A stretch of 64,000 nt of DNA, taken from positions 3,133,501 to 3,197,500 of the forward strand of contig NC_015186.1 in assembly GCF_000202835.1 (NCBI RefSeq), in the 5' to 3' direction. This document shows positions 52,053 to 63,722 of the stretch, in pieces. Every line of letters starts with the position of its first letter. Positions within the stretch are counted from its first letter, which is position 1. A model generated the notes under the pieces. The model was not told where the DNA came from. It made no database searches and saw nothing but the letters and a program-made list of their open reading frames with translations. Made by a program: the position numbers and the translations under genes. The DNA is from Acidiphilium multivorum AIU301 (GTDB lineage Bacteria > Pseudomonadota > Alphaproteobacteria > Acetobacterales > Acetobacteraceae).

Positions 52053-53981
52053 GTGCTCAACAAGCTTTCGATCCGTTACCAGTTTGCCGCGCTCGGTGCG
52101 TTCGGCATCGTGATGACGCTTATCGCCATGGTTCTCGGGCTTCTTGCCTCCTACCAGATCGGAATGCAGGGCAGAAAGGCGGAAATCCGCGCCCTTGTCA
52201 GTGATGCCGTCAACATCACCAGCAGCTTCGTCAAGATGGCGGAGAGCGGATCCATGCCGCAGCCGCAGGCGAAGGCGCTCGCGCTCAAGGCGCTCGGCGC
52301 CGCCCGGTTCGATCATGGCGACTACTATTTCGTGGACAGCCGCAAGGGCATCGGCCTTCAGCATGTCGACAAGGCCCTGATCGGCACCGACCGCTATGAT
52401 GCGAAGGACATGTTCGGCCACTACACCGACCGGGTCATGATCGATTCGATCCGCGCGGGGCACCCTGCCTTCGGCCACTATTACATGCCCAAGGCTGGAT
52501 CGACGAAACCCGAGCCCAAGATCTCCTTCATGGGCCAGGTCCCCGGCTGGGGCTGGTACATCGGCACCGGCGCCTACATCAACGACATCAACGCCGAGTT
52601 CTGGCGCAATGTCTCGCGTTTCGCCGCGATCTTCGTGCCGATCTTCGCGCTGTTCCTCATCGTGATGTATCTCATCCAGCGCAAGATCAGCTCGATCCTG
52701 CGGGCGATGACCGCGGCGATGACCCAACTCGCACGGGGAGATTTCGAGGCCCTCGTGCCGTTCACCGACCGCAAGGACGAAATCGGGGGAATGGCGCGCG
52801 CGGTCGAGATCTTCAAGTCGGCGGGCATCGAGAAGGCGCGGCTGGAGGCCGAGGCCGCGGCGCTCGCCCGCCAGCGCGAGACCGAGCGCGCCCGCGCCGA
52901 TGCCGAACGCGAGGCCGCCGCCAAGCAGCTGGCCCTTGTTCTCGATGCCGTCGCCGGCGGCCTCGAACAACTGGCGGCCGGCCGGCTCACCTTCCGCCTG
53001 AACGAGGCCTTCTCGTCCGAATACGAGCGTCTTCGCAACGATTTCAATGTTGCGATGGACCGCCTGCAGGAGGCGATGCGCGTTGTGGCCGCCAACACGT
53101 CGGCGATCCGCTCCGGAACGAACGAGATTTCCTCGGCCGCCGATGATCTCTCGCGCCGCACCGAGCAGCAGGCCGCCACCCTCGAGGAAACCGCCGCAGC
53201 ACTCGAAGAGATCACCGCGACGGTGCGCAAGACCGCGGAGGCCGCGGTCCATGCGCGCGGTGTCGTCGATACGGCGCAGCACGACGCCCAGCGCGGCGGC
53301 ACCGTGGTGTCCCAGGCCGTGCAGGCGATGGGCGAGATCGAGGCGTCGTCGAAGCAGATCGGCAACATCATCGGCGTGATCGACGAGATCGCCTTCCAGA
53401 CCAACCTGCTGGCGCTGAACGCGGGTGTCGAGGCGGCGCGGGCCGGCGAGGCGGGGCGCGGTTTCGCCGTGGTCGCCTCCGAGGTGCGCGCGCTGGCGCA
53501 GCGTTCGGCCGACGCGGCCAAGGAGATCAAGACGCTGATTTCCGCATCGAACCAGCAGGTGGTCGCGGGGGTCGACCTGGTCGGGCAGACCGGCCGGGCG
53601 CTGGAGCGGATCGTTGCCCAGATCGGCGAGATCAACGGCGTCGTCGGCGAAATCGCCGCCTCGGCGCAGGAGCAGTCGACCGGCCTGGTGCAGGTGAATA
53701 CCGCCGTCGGCCAGATGGACCAGACCACGCAGCAGAATGCCGCCATGGTCGAGGAATCCACCGCCGCCAGCCATAACCTCGCGCAGGAGGCGGAACAGCT
53801 TGCCAGCCTCATCGCACGGTTTGATCTCGGTGGCGTCGTGGACACGGCGCCGCGACCGGTGAAGCCGCGCCCTGCCGCGCCCGCAAGGCCGGCGCCGCGT
53901 CACGCGCCAAGACCGGCCGTCCTCGCGGCTCTCCCGGCGGCTCCAGGCCGTGCCGACGCCGATGACTGGGAAGATTTCTGA
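52053..53981 (+). CDS. Methyl-accepting chemotaxis protein with Cache domain
   Basis: A transmembrane chemoreceptor of 642 residues. It has TM1 (about 12-34), a periplasmic single-Cache-type sensor (about 35-190, with [13 protein letters not shown] and [13 protein letters not shown]), TM2 (about 192-213) and a HAMP region. A charged helical linker and the cytoplasmic signalling domain follow, with the hairpin-tip segment [20 protein letters not shown]. The C-terminus is DWEDF, a CheR/CheB-docking pentapeptide of the NWETF type. It starts at GTG 52053 after GGAGG. Cache-2 sensors of this kind often bind small organic acids. The ligand is unknown. Confidence 0.92.
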   Translation: MLNKLSIRYQFAALGAFGIVMTLIAMVLGLLASYQIGMQGRKAEIRALVSDAVNITSSFVKMAESGSMPQPQAKALALKALGAARFDHGDYYFVDSRKGIGLQHVDKALIGTDRYDAKDMFGHYTDRVMIDSIRAGHPAFGHYYMPKAGSTKPEPKISFMGQVPGWGWYIGTGAYINDINAEFWRNVSRFAAIFVPIFALFLIVMYLIQRKISSILRAMTAAMTQLARGDFEALVPFTDRKDEIGGMARAVEIFKSAGIEKARLEAEAAALARQRETERARADAEREAAAKQLALVLDAVAGGLEQLAAGRLTFRLNEAFSSEYERLRNDFNVAMDRLQEAMRVVAANTSAIRSGTNEISSAADDLSRRTEQQAATLEETAAALEEITATVRKTAEAAVHARGVVDTAQHDAQRGGTVVSQAVQAMGEIEASSKQIGNIIGVIDEIAFQTNLLALNAGVEAARAGEAGRGFAVVASEVRALAQRSADAAKEIKTLISASNQQVVAGVDLVGQTGRALERIVAQIGEINGVVGEIAASAQEQSTGLVQVNTAVGQMDQTTQQNAAMVEESTAASHNLAQEAEQLASLIARFDLGGVVDTAPRPVKPRPAAPARPAPRHAPRPAVLAALPAAPGRADADDWEDF

Positions 53982-53992
53982 ACCACCACCAT

Positions 53993-54017
53993 CCCCGCCA
54001 TCGGGACGATGGCGGGG
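53993..54017. terminator. Bidirectional hairpin between MCP and SMP-30 genes
   Basis: CCCCGCCATC and GATGGCGGGG form a perfect 10-base stem with a five-base loop in the 39-base gap between the two convergent genes. A short GTTT follows on the plus strand. Confidence 0.6.
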
Positions 54018-54020
54018 GTT

Positions 54021-54968
54021 TCAGCCGCCGCGCACGCCCTGGGTGTTGACGTAGAGCGCGTAGATGCTCCGGCTCGCCGCCATGAACAGCCGGTTGCGGT
54101 GCCGCCCGCCGAAACAGACATTGGCGCAGCGTTCCGGCAAGGCGATGCGGCCGATCGGCGTTCCCTCGGGATCGAAGACCATCACCCCGTCAAGCGCCGG
54201 GTCGCCCATGCCCCAGCCGCACCAGAGATTGCCATCGATATCGACGCGGAAGCCGTCCGGCGTGCCGCCTGGGCCGGCATCGATCAGCCGCCGGTTGTTC
54301 GCAAGGCGGCTTCCGTCCACCACGTCGAACACGTGAATGGCGCGGTGGGGCTCCGATCGCGAGGCGACGACGTAAAGCCGGCTCTCATCCGGCGAGAACG
54401 CCAGTCCGTTCGGTCCCGCGATGTCGTCGGCCACCATAGTGACAGTGCCCGTCACCGGGTCGATTCGGTAGATCGCCGGGGCCAGCTCCGCCACGGCGCG
54501 ATGCCCCTCATACCACCCGGCAATGCCGAACGGCGGATCGGTGAACCAGATGCTGCCATCGGATTTCACCACGACGTCGTTGGGCGAATTGAGCCGCCGC
54601 CCGCCGAATCCGTCCGCCAGCACGGTGATGCTGCCATCGATCTCGGTGCGGATGACACGCCGCCCGCCATGCTCGCAGGTGATCAGCCGGCCCTGCCGGT
54701 CGCGGGTGTTGCCGTTGGCATGGCCCGAGGACTGGCGGAACACGCTGACGCTGCCATCGGTCTCATCCCACCGCAGCATCCGGTCGTTCGGAATGTCGCT
54801 CCACAGCAGGAAGCGCCCATCGCCGAACCAGACTGGCCCTTCGGCCCAGCGGCATCCCTCGGCCAGCCGCTCGACCGCCGCGTTGAACAGCCGGTAGCGC
54901 GCGAAGGACGGCGAGAGCGTGTGGATCGCCGGATCGGGGTAGCACCCGGCCGGCTGCCAGGCGCTCAC
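54021..54968 (-). CDS. SMP-30/gluconolactonase family lactonase
   Basis: A six-bladed propeller enzyme of 315 residues that hydrolyses sugar lactones to aldonic acids. Metal-ligand regions are visible: Glu in AEGPVWFGDG, Asn in LNSPNDVVVKSDGSIWFTD and GPNGLAFSPDESRLYV, and Asp in PDGFRVDIDGNLW. The start is GTG 54968, preceded by AGAAGGA and overlapping the permease stop (GTGA). The frame is open much further upstream but that part belongs to other genes. It is the last gene of the sugar operon; a paralogue lies at 59587-60501. Confidence 0.87.
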   Translation of the reverse strand: MSAWQPAGCYPDPAIHTLSPSFARYRLFNAAVERLAEGCRWAEGPVWFGDGRFLLWSDIPNDRMLRWDETDGSVSVFRQSSGHANGNTRDRQGRLITCEHGGRRVIRTEIDGSITVLADGFGGRRLNSPNDVVVKSDGSIWFTDPPFGIAGWYEGHRAVAELAPAIYRIDPVTGTVTMVADDIAGPNGLAFSPDESRLYVVASRSEPHRAIHVFDVVDGSRLANNRRLIDAGPGGTPDGFRVDIDGNLWCGWGMGDPALDGVMVFDPEGTPIGRIALPERCANVCFGGRHRNRLFMAASRSIYALYVNTQGVRGG

Positions 54969-55915
54969 CGTTCCTTCTCCCGCCCATAGGCGAGCAGCAG
55001 CGCGAGGATGACGACGCCATAGGCGATGCTGCGGACATAATCGGGCATCGAAAGCGCGAGCAGCACCGAGACCAGCACGGTCAGGCTGACCGCGCCGGCG
55101 GCGACGCCGAGATAATTGCCGCGCCCACCGAGGATGTTCACGCCGCCGATCACCACCGCGGCGATCGAGGTGAACAGGTAGGGATCGCCCAGCCCGAGCG
55201 AGGCCTGCCCGCCGAAGCCCACCAGCATGACGCCGCCGAGTGCCGCGAACCCGCCGCACAATGCATAGAGCAGGATCGTCATCCGCCGCGCGTCGATCCC
55301 CGCGAGGGTCGCGGCGAGCGGGTTGGTGCCGAGTGCGTAGGTCGCGCGTCCGAACCGCGTCACGGCGAGGGCGCCGCTCACCAGCGCGGTAATCACCGCC
55401 CAGAGCCAGAGCGCGTCGGGAATGCCGAGCAGGGTGCCATGCGCCAGGGTCTGGATCGCCGGCGGCGCGTAGGACGAGCACGACGAGCAGGTGAAGCCGC
55501 CGGTCAGCCCGAGGGTCAGCCCCTCGACGATGCCGTTCATGGCGAGAGTCATCACCACCGCGGGAATGCCGAGGAAGGCAACACCGATCCCGTTCGCGGC
55601 GCCGACGAGCAGCCCCATGCCGAGGGCGACCACGATCGCCTCCGGCGCGGCGGCGTTCTTGCCGAGCGAGGTGGTGGTGAGCAGGATCGCCGCGGCGTTG
55701 AGCACCCAGGGCACCGAAAGATCGATGCCGCCGATCAGGATGACGAAGCACTGCCCCGCCGCCACCAGGCCGACGAAGGAGGCGATCACCAGGATCGAGG
55801 AAACGCTGCCGCCGGACAGGAAGCCGGGATGGGCGGCTTCGCCGATCAGGAACAGGGCGATGGCGGCGGCGATCGCATAGAGGATGCGCCGCGTGTCGAC
55901 GGAGAGCGCGCTCAT
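54965..55915 (-). CDS. Ribose/galactose-type ABC permease
   Basis: An RbsC-like membrane subunit of 316 residues with about nine hydrophobic segments. Typical motifs are FVILIGGIDLSVPWVLN, a variant of the family's GGIDLSVG, and FTSIAAVVIGGVNILGGRGN. A local oddity is a cysteine/serine cluster in the periplasmic loop (GGFTCSSCSSYAPP). It overlaps both neighbours by four bases and pairs with the second permease. Confidence 0.9.
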   Translation of the reverse strand: MSALSVDTRRILYAIAAAIALFLIGEAAHPGFLSGGSVSSILVIASFVGLVAAGQCFVILIGGIDLSVPWVLNAAAILLTTTSLGKNAAAPEAIVVALGMGLLVGAANGIGVAFLGIPAVVMTLAMNGIVEGLTLGLTGGFTCSSCSSYAPPAIQTLAHGTLLGIPDALWLWAVITALVSGALAVTRFGRATYALGTNPLAATLAGIDARRMTILLYALCGGFAALGGVMLVGFGGQASLGLGDPYLFTSIAAVVIGGVNILGGRGNYLGVAAGAVSLTVLVSVLLALSMPDYVRSIAYGVVILALLLAYGREKER

Positions 55916-56899
55916 CGCCGCCGCCTGATCGCGCCGCCGATGGCGCCGCCCAGCACGACCGCGATGATCAGGAACACGCCTTCGTAGAAGGACTGGTAGA
56001 GCGGGTTCACGTGACCAAAGAACAGGATGTTGACGATGAGGGTGGTGATGAAGGCGCCGGCGATCGCGCCGATCGCCGAGCCGCGTCCGCCGAACAGCGA
56101 AATACCGCCGAGCACGACCGCGACGATCGATGACAGCGTGTAGGAGTTGCCGGTCGTCGCGTCGCCCGCTGTGGCCGAGGCGGCAAGGAACAGCCCGGCC
56201 GCAGCGCCCAGCGTGCCGTCGAGCACATAGGCGATGATCTTGGTGCGCAGCACGTTCACGCCCAGCGCCGAGGCCGAGGCCTCGTCATTGCCGATCGCAT
56301 AGAGATCCACGCCCATGCGCGACCGCCGGAACGCCGCCCAGCCCAGGCCCAGCACCAGGATGTAGACCAGCGCCCACGGCCCGTTGGGGTTGACCAGCAG
56401 GTTCGTGTAGGCGGGTGGGATCGCGCCGCCCGGCTCGGGCAGGACGCGGATCGCCAGGCCCTGGAAGATCGACAGGGTCGCCAGGGTGACCACGATCGGC
56501 GGCAACCGGCCGAACGCGACCAGCAACCCGTTCACCAGCCCGCAGGCCGCCCCCGTCATCAGGATGATCGCGGACCAGCCGAGCGCGCTGCCAAGCGTCT
56601 TGCCCATGGTCACGGCGGCCATCGCATTGGCGAGATCGACGACACCGCCGACCGAGAGGTCGATTCCGCGGGTCAGCACCACGAAACTCTGCCCGACCGC
56701 GGCAAAGACCAGCGGGATGGCGGAGTTGACGGCCGAGGTCAGCTCGAAATTGCCCGGCAGGCGATGCTGTTCGATCCCGTAGATCAGCGCGAAGCCGAAC
56801 ACCGCGAGGATCAGGATCGCGCAGGCGAGGATCAGCCCGATATTCTGGGCGATCGTGTGGCCGAGGCGGCTTCCGCGCGGCAGCGCGGCGGCCGTGGCG

Positions 56900-56910
<11 letters not shown>
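55912..56910 (-). CDS. Ribose/galactose-type ABC permease, second subunit
   Basis: An RbsC-like protein of 332 residues with VVLTRGIDLSVGGVVDLANA and LSSIVAVVLGGISLFGGRGS, the two conserved motifs of the family. The start ATG at 56910 overlaps the ATPase gene by 11 bases; an upstream start would add a non-homologous Arg/Pro stretch. Two unequal permeases with one two-domain ATPase suggest a heterodimeric channel. Confidence 0.9.
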
Positions 56911-58377
<1,467 letters not shown>

Positions 58378-58381
<4 letters not shown>

Positions 58382-59508
58382 GCCTTGGGCAGGTGAACGG
58401 TCAGCTTGCCGCCGCAGGGCTTGCCATGCAGCGCGGCATCGACGCAGACCTTCACGACCGCGTCAGGTCCGCTGTCGGTGAAGTCGGCGAAGAAGCTGTC
58501 CGGCAGGTTGGGGAACACCGTCACGCCGGGTTTCACCGTCGCGTCAGTCACGAACGGGAACGGAATGGTGATGTCCTTGCGCGGATACTTCTTGTTCAGC
58601 ACCTGGCGCGCCAGTTCAAGGGCGACGAGCACCAGATAGGGCGGCTGGCCGATCGACAGGCCATCGACCTTGTGGCCCATGTAGCCGACCATGAACTTGC
58701 GGAACCCGTTCTCGGCCTCGCCGGCGGTGGGCGGCAGCGGACGGTTGGCGGCGATGAACGCCTTCAGCACGCCGTCGGTTCCGCCCTGGCACCAGATGCC
58801 GTCGACCTTGGGCAGCGAGGGCAGCACGGAGGCGGTGTTCTTCTCCGCGGTCGCCGAATCCCAGTCGCCCGCGAAGCGGCTGACCACCTTGATGCCGGGG
58901 TGCTTCTTCCACACCGATTCGGCGCCGAGATTGCGCTGCTGGTTCACCGTCGTGCCGGCAACGCCGGTCACCATGATGACGTTGCCCTTGCCGCCGAGCT
59001 TCTTCACCAGCCACTCGGCGAGGGTTTCGCCGAACTTGAACTGGTCGGTGTTCACCTTCAGCGCCGCCGGCGTGGTGACGACATTGTCGAAGGAGACGAC
59101 GAGGATGCCGCGCGCATGCGCCTGCTGGATGATGCCGTTCAGCCCGGTCGGCGAGGCGGCGTCGACCAGGATGGCGTCGGCCCGCTCGGCGATCATGCCG
59201 GAAATCTGCTGGCTTTCCTGCGAGACGTTGTTGCCGGAGTTGTAGTAGGAGCCTTCGATCTCGCTCTTGTACGGCTCCATCTGCAGCGCCGCCTTGAAGA
59301 GGTTGACCATCTCGATGCGCCACTCGTTGCCGATATACGAGTTCGAGAGCGCGATCTTGAGCTTGCGGCCGTTGGCGAGGCCGAAGCGGGGCAGGGCCGC
59401 CAGGCCGAGCCCGCCCGCGAGGCCGGTGATCAGCGTGCGGCGCGTTGCGCCCGTCAGATCGAGGCCGCCGATCGGATCAGCGGTCTGGTTGTCGAATTCC
59501 ATGAACAT
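58378..59508 (-). CDS. Periplasmic sugar-binding protein (ribose type)
   Basis: A type I periplasmic binding protein of 376 residues. The N-terminus has a possible twin-arginine signal (GATRRTLITGLAGGLGLAAL) preceded by about 20 residues. The mature chain begins LKIALSNSYIGNEWR and contains ADAILVDAASPTGLNGIIQQA, GILVVSFDNVV and GNVIMVTGVAGTTVNQQRN, typical of sugar-binding members. It heads the SBP-ATPase-permease-permease-lactonase group, 78 bases downstream of another lactonase gene. The ligand is probably the sugar oxidised by the neighbouring enzymes. Confidence 0.9.
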
Positions 59509-59586
59509 CCTCCCTTCATTCTGGACGGTTTATTATCGGTTCGATACAGCACTTCCCGGTGGCTGACAAACGAAATAAAGGTGCAG

Positions 59587-60501
59587 TTACACTGTCTTGT
59601 TGCCGCGTACTGCGACGTAGAGCGCATAAACCGAGCTCGTCGCCGTCATGAACAGGCGGTTGCGGTTCGGTCCGCCGAACACGAGGTTGCTGGTCGCCTC
59701 CGGCAGGTCGATCTTGCCGAGCGGCGTGCCGTCCGGCGCGAAGACGGCAACGCCGTTCGCCGTGCCGCAGCTCGACCAGACATTGCCGTGCTCGTCGAGC
59801 CGGAAGCCATCGGCGAAACCGTTCGGGATTTCCGCGAAGACCCTGCCCGGCCCGAGCCGCGCGCCGTCGATCACGTCATGCACCCGGATGTGATGCGGGC
59901 CATCGGGCCGGTGGGTCATGCCGGTATCGGCGACATAGAGTTTCGATTCATCCGGGCTGAACGCGATGCCGTTCGGCCGCTCGTAATCGCTGGCGACGAT
60001 GCCGAGCGCACCGCTGGCCGGATCGAAGCGATAGACGTTGCAGGCGCCGATCTCGCTCTCCGCGCGGTGGCCCTCATAGTCGCTCCAGATGCCGTAATCG
60101 GGGTCGGTAAACCAGATCGTGCCGTCCGATTTCACGACGACGTCGTTGGGCGAATTGAGCCGCTTGCCCTCGAAACGGTCGACCAGGATGGTCACCGAGC
60201 CATCGTATTCGGTGCGGCTGACACAGCGGCCGCCATGCTCGCAGCTGATCAGCCGCCCCTGGCGGTCGCGGGTATGGCCGTTGGTGTGCCGCGCCGGCGC
60301 GCGATAGACGTCGACCGTCCCGTTGGTCGTCCAGCGCATCATCCGGTCGTTCGGAATGTCGCTCCACAGCAGGCAGTTCTGCTCGCCGATCCACACCGGC
60401 CCTTCCGCCCAGCGGAAGCCCGTGGCGATTTTCTCGATTGCCGCATTGAACAGCAGCATCGAACGAAAGCGTTCGTCATAGACGTGAAAAGCCTCGGACA
60501 T
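59587..60501 (-). CDS. SMP-30/gluconolactonase family lactonase, second copy
   Basis: A lactonase of 304 residues, clearly paralogous to the product of 54021-54968: both share WAEGPVW, LLWSDIPNDRM, TRDRQGRLI, LNSPNDVVVKSDG and the terminal SIYALYVNT/SVYALYVAV region. Metal-binding Glu, Asn and Asp positions are kept. In an oxidative sugar pathway it would open the aldonolactone made by the SDR dehydrogenase. It is placed 102 bases after the aldolase gene. Confidence 0.88.
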   Translation of the reverse strand: MSEAFHVYDERFRSMLLFNAAIEKIATGFRWAEGPVWIGEQNCLLWSDIPNDRMMRWTTNGTVDVYRAPARHTNGHTRDRQGRLISCEHGGRCVSRTEYDGSVTILVDRFEGKRLNSPNDVVVKSDGTIWFTDPDYGIWSDYEGHRAESEIGACNVYRFDPASGALGIVASDYERPNGIAFSPDESKLYVADTGMTHRPDGPHHIRVHDVIDGARLGPGRVFAEIPNGFADGFRLDEHGNVWSSCGTANGVAVFAPDGTPLGKIDLPEATSNLVFGGPNRNRLFMTATSSVYALYVAVRGNKTV

Positions 60502-60603
60502 GGCGGCGCCCTTCCCCCTCTTCGTTGCGGCCGGCTTCTCCGGCCCTTGCCGTCAAACGATAAAAGACAAACGCCGCGAAGACCAGAGGGGGGCGCGGCC
60601 CGG

Positions 60604-61224
60604 TCAGGCCTTGAGCGCAGAGATGAACGCGTCCGCCTTTTCGCGCACCGCGGCGGCGTCATCGCCCGGGCGATAGAGCCCGGAGCCGATGCCGAATCCC
60701 ATCGCCCCGGCGGCGCGCCAGGGCGCCATCGTCTCCGGCGATACGCCGCCGACCGGCAGCACCGGCAGCGCCGGCGGCAGCACCGCGCGCAGGGCCTTGA
60801 GCACCGCCGGGCTCGCCGCCTCGGCCGGAAACAGCTTCAGCCCGTCCGCGCCGGCCCCGATCAGCGCGAAAGCCTCGGCCGGGGTGAAAAAGCCGGGCAG
60901 GGCGAGCAGCCCGTGCCGCTTGGCCTCCCGCACGAGATCGGGATCGGCGTGCGGGGTGACCATCAGCCGTCCGCCGGCGCCGCCAAGCCGGGCGATGTCC
61001 GCGGCCGTCATCACCGTTCCGGCCCCGATCAGCGCGCGGTCGCCGAAGCGGCGGGCGAGGCGGGCGATGCTCTCGAACGGGTCGGGCGAGTTCAGCGGCA
61101 CCTCGATGATCCGCAGCCCGGCCCCGACCAGCGCCTCGCCCACCGCCTCCGCCTCGTCCGGCGAAATGCCGCGCAGGATCGCGACCAGCGGGCAGGCGTC
61201 GAGATGATCTTTCAGTGTCGCCAT
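60604..61224 (-). CDS. dgoA: 2-dehydro-3-deoxy-6-phosphogalactonate aldolase
   Basis: A class I (Schiff-base) aldolase of 206 residues that splits KDPGal to pyruvate and glyceraldehyde-3-phosphate. Features are CPLVAILRGISPDEAEAVGEA, IIEVPLNSPDPFESI (the NSP form is characteristic of DgoA rather than Eda), GAGTVMTAADI and the Schiff-base Lys in GADGLKLFPAE. Its start overlaps the kinase gene by 13 bases. KDPG aldolase (Eda) is the main alternative, but the adjacent dgoK supports galactonate. Confidence 0.9.
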   Translation of the reverse strand: MATLKDHLDACPLVAILRGISPDEAEAVGEALVGAGLRIIEVPLNSPDPFESIARLARRFGDRALIGAGTVMTAADIARLGGAGGRLMVTPHADPDLVREAKRHGLLALPGFFTPAEAFALIGAGADGLKLFPAEAASPAVLKALRAVLPPALPVLPVGGVSPETMAPWRAAGAMGFGIGSGLYRPGDDAAAVREKADAFISALKA

Positions 61225-62102
61225 GGAATCTGCTCCCCGAGCCGGGCAAGGCCAAGACAGGCGGCATCGCCCGCCCCGGCGTCATGAATTCGCGCCGCGC
61301 CGCCGCACAATTCGATCGCGTCGCGGTAAAGGCCGCACAGCGCGGCATCGCCGATCAGCGTCACCTCGGCCGCGCCCGGCGGCAGCGCGTGGCGCACCTC
61401 GTGGCCGATCAGCAGGCCCGAGAGATAGGCGCGCGCGGCGGTCTTCGCCACGCCATCGAGCAGGACCCTGGTCCGCACGCCGAAGAGATGGTGCAGCAGC
61501 CCGCCCGGCTGGCCCGCCCGGGCAACGCCGTCGGCGAAGGCGGCCGGGTCCGGCGCGCCGGCCTCGATCGTCTGCGCGAGGATCGTCGCCCCGCCGATCG
61601 CGGCGAACGCCTCGCCGGTCATGTAGGAGCGGAACCCCTCGATCCGCCGGGCGGCCACCGTGGCCCATTTCGAATGGCTCCCCGGCAGGCAGACGAGCCG
61701 GCGCGCGTCGCCGTCCGCGGCGCCGACGATCTGCGTCTCCTCGCCGCGCATCACTTCCGGCACTCCCGCTTCGTCCCGCGCCGCAAGTCCGGGCAGGATG
61801 AACACCTCCGCCGCGTCGAACGCCACCGGCCGCGCCGCGGCGGCGATGGCGCCGAACTCCGCCGGACAGTCGAGATACGGCACTTCCTGCCAACCCTGGC
61901 GGCTGCCGGCCATGCCGGCGATCAGCACGCGCCGCTCGCCGGCCTCCAGCCAGTCGCCGGCGATGTCGCGCAGCGTGTCGGCGAAGCCGCCCGGCTTCAC
62001 GCTCAGCACGCCGCGATCGGCACGCCGCACGTCGCGGACCACGCCATCCTCCGCGATGCGGAAGGCGCGCAGCCGCGTCGTCCCCCAGTCGAGCCCGATC
62101 AT
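61212..62102 (-). CDS. dgoK: 2-dehydro-3-deoxygalactonokinase
   Basis: Phosphorylates 2-keto-3-deoxygalactonate at C6. The 296-residue protein begins MIGLDWGTTRLRAFRI (phosphate loop), then IAGMAGSRQGWQEVPYLDCP, VCLPGSHSKWATV (written LVCLPGSHSKW in the protein) and the late GLLIGHEVRHA, all typical of DgoK. Together with the overlapping dgoA this defines the lower part of the De Ley-Doudoroff galactose pathway. Confidence 0.92.
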   Translation of the reverse strand: MIGLDWGTTRLRAFRIAEDGVVRDVRRADRGVLSVKPGGFADTLRDIAGDWLEAGERRVLIAGMAGSRQGWQEVPYLDCPAEFGAIAAAARPVAFDAAEVFILPGLAARDEAGVPEVMRGEETQIVGAADGDARRLVCLPGSHSKWATVAARRIEGFRSYMTGEAFAAIGGATILAQTIEAGAPDPAAFADGVARAGQPGGLLHHLFGVRTRVLLDGVAKTAARAYLSGLLIGHEVRHALPPGAAEVTLIGDAALCGLYRDAIELCGGAARIHDAGAGDAACLGLARLGEQIPWRH

Positions 62103-62129
62103 CGGCGGCCGGTCATCCGCCCGTGCCGC

Positions 62130-62903
62130 TCAGATCCACCCGGCGTCGACGAAGAAATTGTGGCTGGTCACCATGCGGCTGTCGTCGGCGGCGAGCCAGA
62201 GCACCATCCGCGCGACATCGGCGGGCGTCAGCTTCTGCTTGAGGCACTGCTGCTTCATCAGCGTTTCCTCGCCTTCCGGCGTCAGCCATTTCTCGATCTG
62301 CCGTTCGGTCATGATCCAGCCCGGCACCACGCAGTTCACGCGGATGTTGTCCGGCCCGAAATCCCGCGCGAGGCTGCGCGTCAGCGCCTCGATGCCGGCC
62401 TTGGCGGTCACGTAGGCCGGCATGCCGCCCTGGCCCTTGTGCCAGCTGCTGGAGCCGAAATTGACGATGGCGCCGCCGCCGGCGGCCTTCATCATCGGGA
62501 TGATCGCCTGGGCGGCGAAGAACTGGTGCCGCAGGTTCACCTGCAGCCGGTCCTCCCAATATTCCACCGTCACGTCCATCGTCGGGTGGCGCTCGTCATG
62601 GGCGGCGTTGTTCACCAGCACGGTGAACGGGCCGACCGCTTCCGCCCCTTTCGCGATCGCGGCCTTGAGGGCCTCGATGTCGCGCAGGTCGCACTGGAAG
62701 AAATGCGGCGCGGCATGACCCTTCGCCATCACCTGCTCGACCACGCGCTGGCCGCCCGCCGCGTCGATGTCGACGAAGACGATGCGGCTGCCCTGCTCGG
62801 CGAAGTGCTGGACGACGGAGGCGCCGATGCCACCGCCGCCGCCGGTGATGAACACCGCCCGGTCCTTGAGGCTCGGATAGATTGCGTTGGCGTGTGCGGT
62901 CAT
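62130..62903 (-). CDS. SDR sugar 1-dehydrogenase (galactose/arabinose/xylose type)
   Basis: A classical short-chain dehydrogenase of 257 residues. The cofactor loop is VFITGGGGGIGASVVQHFAE, with Asp in FVDIDAAG favouring NAD(H). Then come LVNNAAHDE, the catalytic Ser in NFGSSSWHKGQGG and Tyr-x3-Lys in AYVTAKAGIEALT. The WHKGQGGMPAY region resembles xylose/galactose dehydrogenases of alphaproteobacteria. It likely oxidises an aldose to the lactone used by the SMP-30 enzymes. The ribosome site is AAGGA. Confidence 0.8.
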   Translation of the reverse strand: MTAHANAIYPSLKDRAVFITGGGGGIGASVVQHFAEQGSRIVFVDIDAAGGQRVVEQVMAKGHAAPHFFQCDLRDIEALKAAIAKGAEAVGPFTVLVNNAAHDERHPTMDVTVEYWEDRLQVNLRHQFFAAQAIIPMMKAAGGGAIVNFGSSSWHKGQGGMPAYVTAKAGIEALTRSLARDFGPDNIRVNCVVPGWIMTERQIEKWLTPEGEETLMKQQCLKQKLTPADVARMVLWLAADDSRMVTSHNFFVDAGWI

Positions 62904-62948
62904 GATGATCCTTCTTCCGTCGTGATGTATCGTCGCCGGCTCAGGGCG

Positions 62949-63722
62949 TCAGCGCGCCCTTGCCGCGCGGTATTCGCGCCGCACGATCTCGAGCAGTTCC
63001 TCGACCGAGGTGTCGCGCGCCGCCCCCGAGAACGTCACCTCGCCATGCTGCATCAGCATGACGCGATCGGCAATCTCCAGGGTCTGGGCATAGTTGTGCA
63101 TGATCATGATGATCGAGATGTCGCCGCGGGCGCGCTGGCGCTGGATCAGGTCGATGATCAGCCCGGCCTCGCGCGCGCCCATCGCGGCGAGCGGCTCGTC
63201 GAGCAGCAGGATCTTGGCATCGGTATAGACCGCGCGGGCGATCGCGATCGCCTGCCGCTGCCCGCCCGAGAGCATCTCCACCTCCTCGTCGACCGAGGGG
63301 ATGTTGACGCCGATATCCTCGAGCGCCTCCGCCGCGCGCCGGCGCATCGTCTTGTGATCGAGCATGCCGAGCGGGGTCCTGAGCTCGCGGTTCAGGAACA
63401 TGTTGTGATAGATCGGCAGCGTGTTGACCAGCGCGAGGTCCTGATACACGCACTCGATGCCGAGTGCCCGCGCATGATCGACCGAGGCGAGATCCACCGC
63501 CTCGCCCTGCACGTAAAGCTGGCCGGCGGTCGGCTTGTGAAAGCCGGTGATGATCTTCATCAGGGTCGACTTGCCGGCGCCGTTGTCACCGAGAATGCCG
63601 AGCACCTCGCCGCGCTTCACGTGCAGCGACACGCCCGACAGCGCCGTCACCGCGCCGAACGACTTGACGATGTTCTCGGCCCGCAGCGCGTCCGGCGCCG
63701 CTCCGTTCACGGTGGCGCTCAT
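62949..63722 (-). CDS. Sugar ABC transporter ATPase, single-domain
   Basis: A 257-residue ATPase of the ribose/xylose importer group with only one nucleotide-binding domain, as in FrcA-like systems. It has Walker A GDNGAGKST, Q-loop VYQDLALVNTL, signature LSGGQRQAIAIARAV, Walker B ILLLDEPLAAMG and His in IMIMHNYAQTLEIAD. It overlaps the permease stop by four bases. This is a second sugar importer, separate from the two-domain one at 56900-58381. Confidence 0.9.
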   Translation of the reverse strand: MSATVNGAAPDALRAENIVKSFGAVTALSGVSLHVKRGEVLGILGDNGAGKSTLMKIITGFHKPTAGQLYVQGEAVDLASVDHARALGIECVYQDLALVNTLPIYHNMFLNRELRTPLGMLDHKTMRRRAAEALEDIGVNIPSVDEEVEMLSGGQRQAIAIARAVYTDAKILLLDEPLAAMGAREAGLIIDLIQRQRARGDISIIMIMHNYAQTLEIADRVMLMQHGEVTFSGAARDTSVEELLEIVRREYRAARAR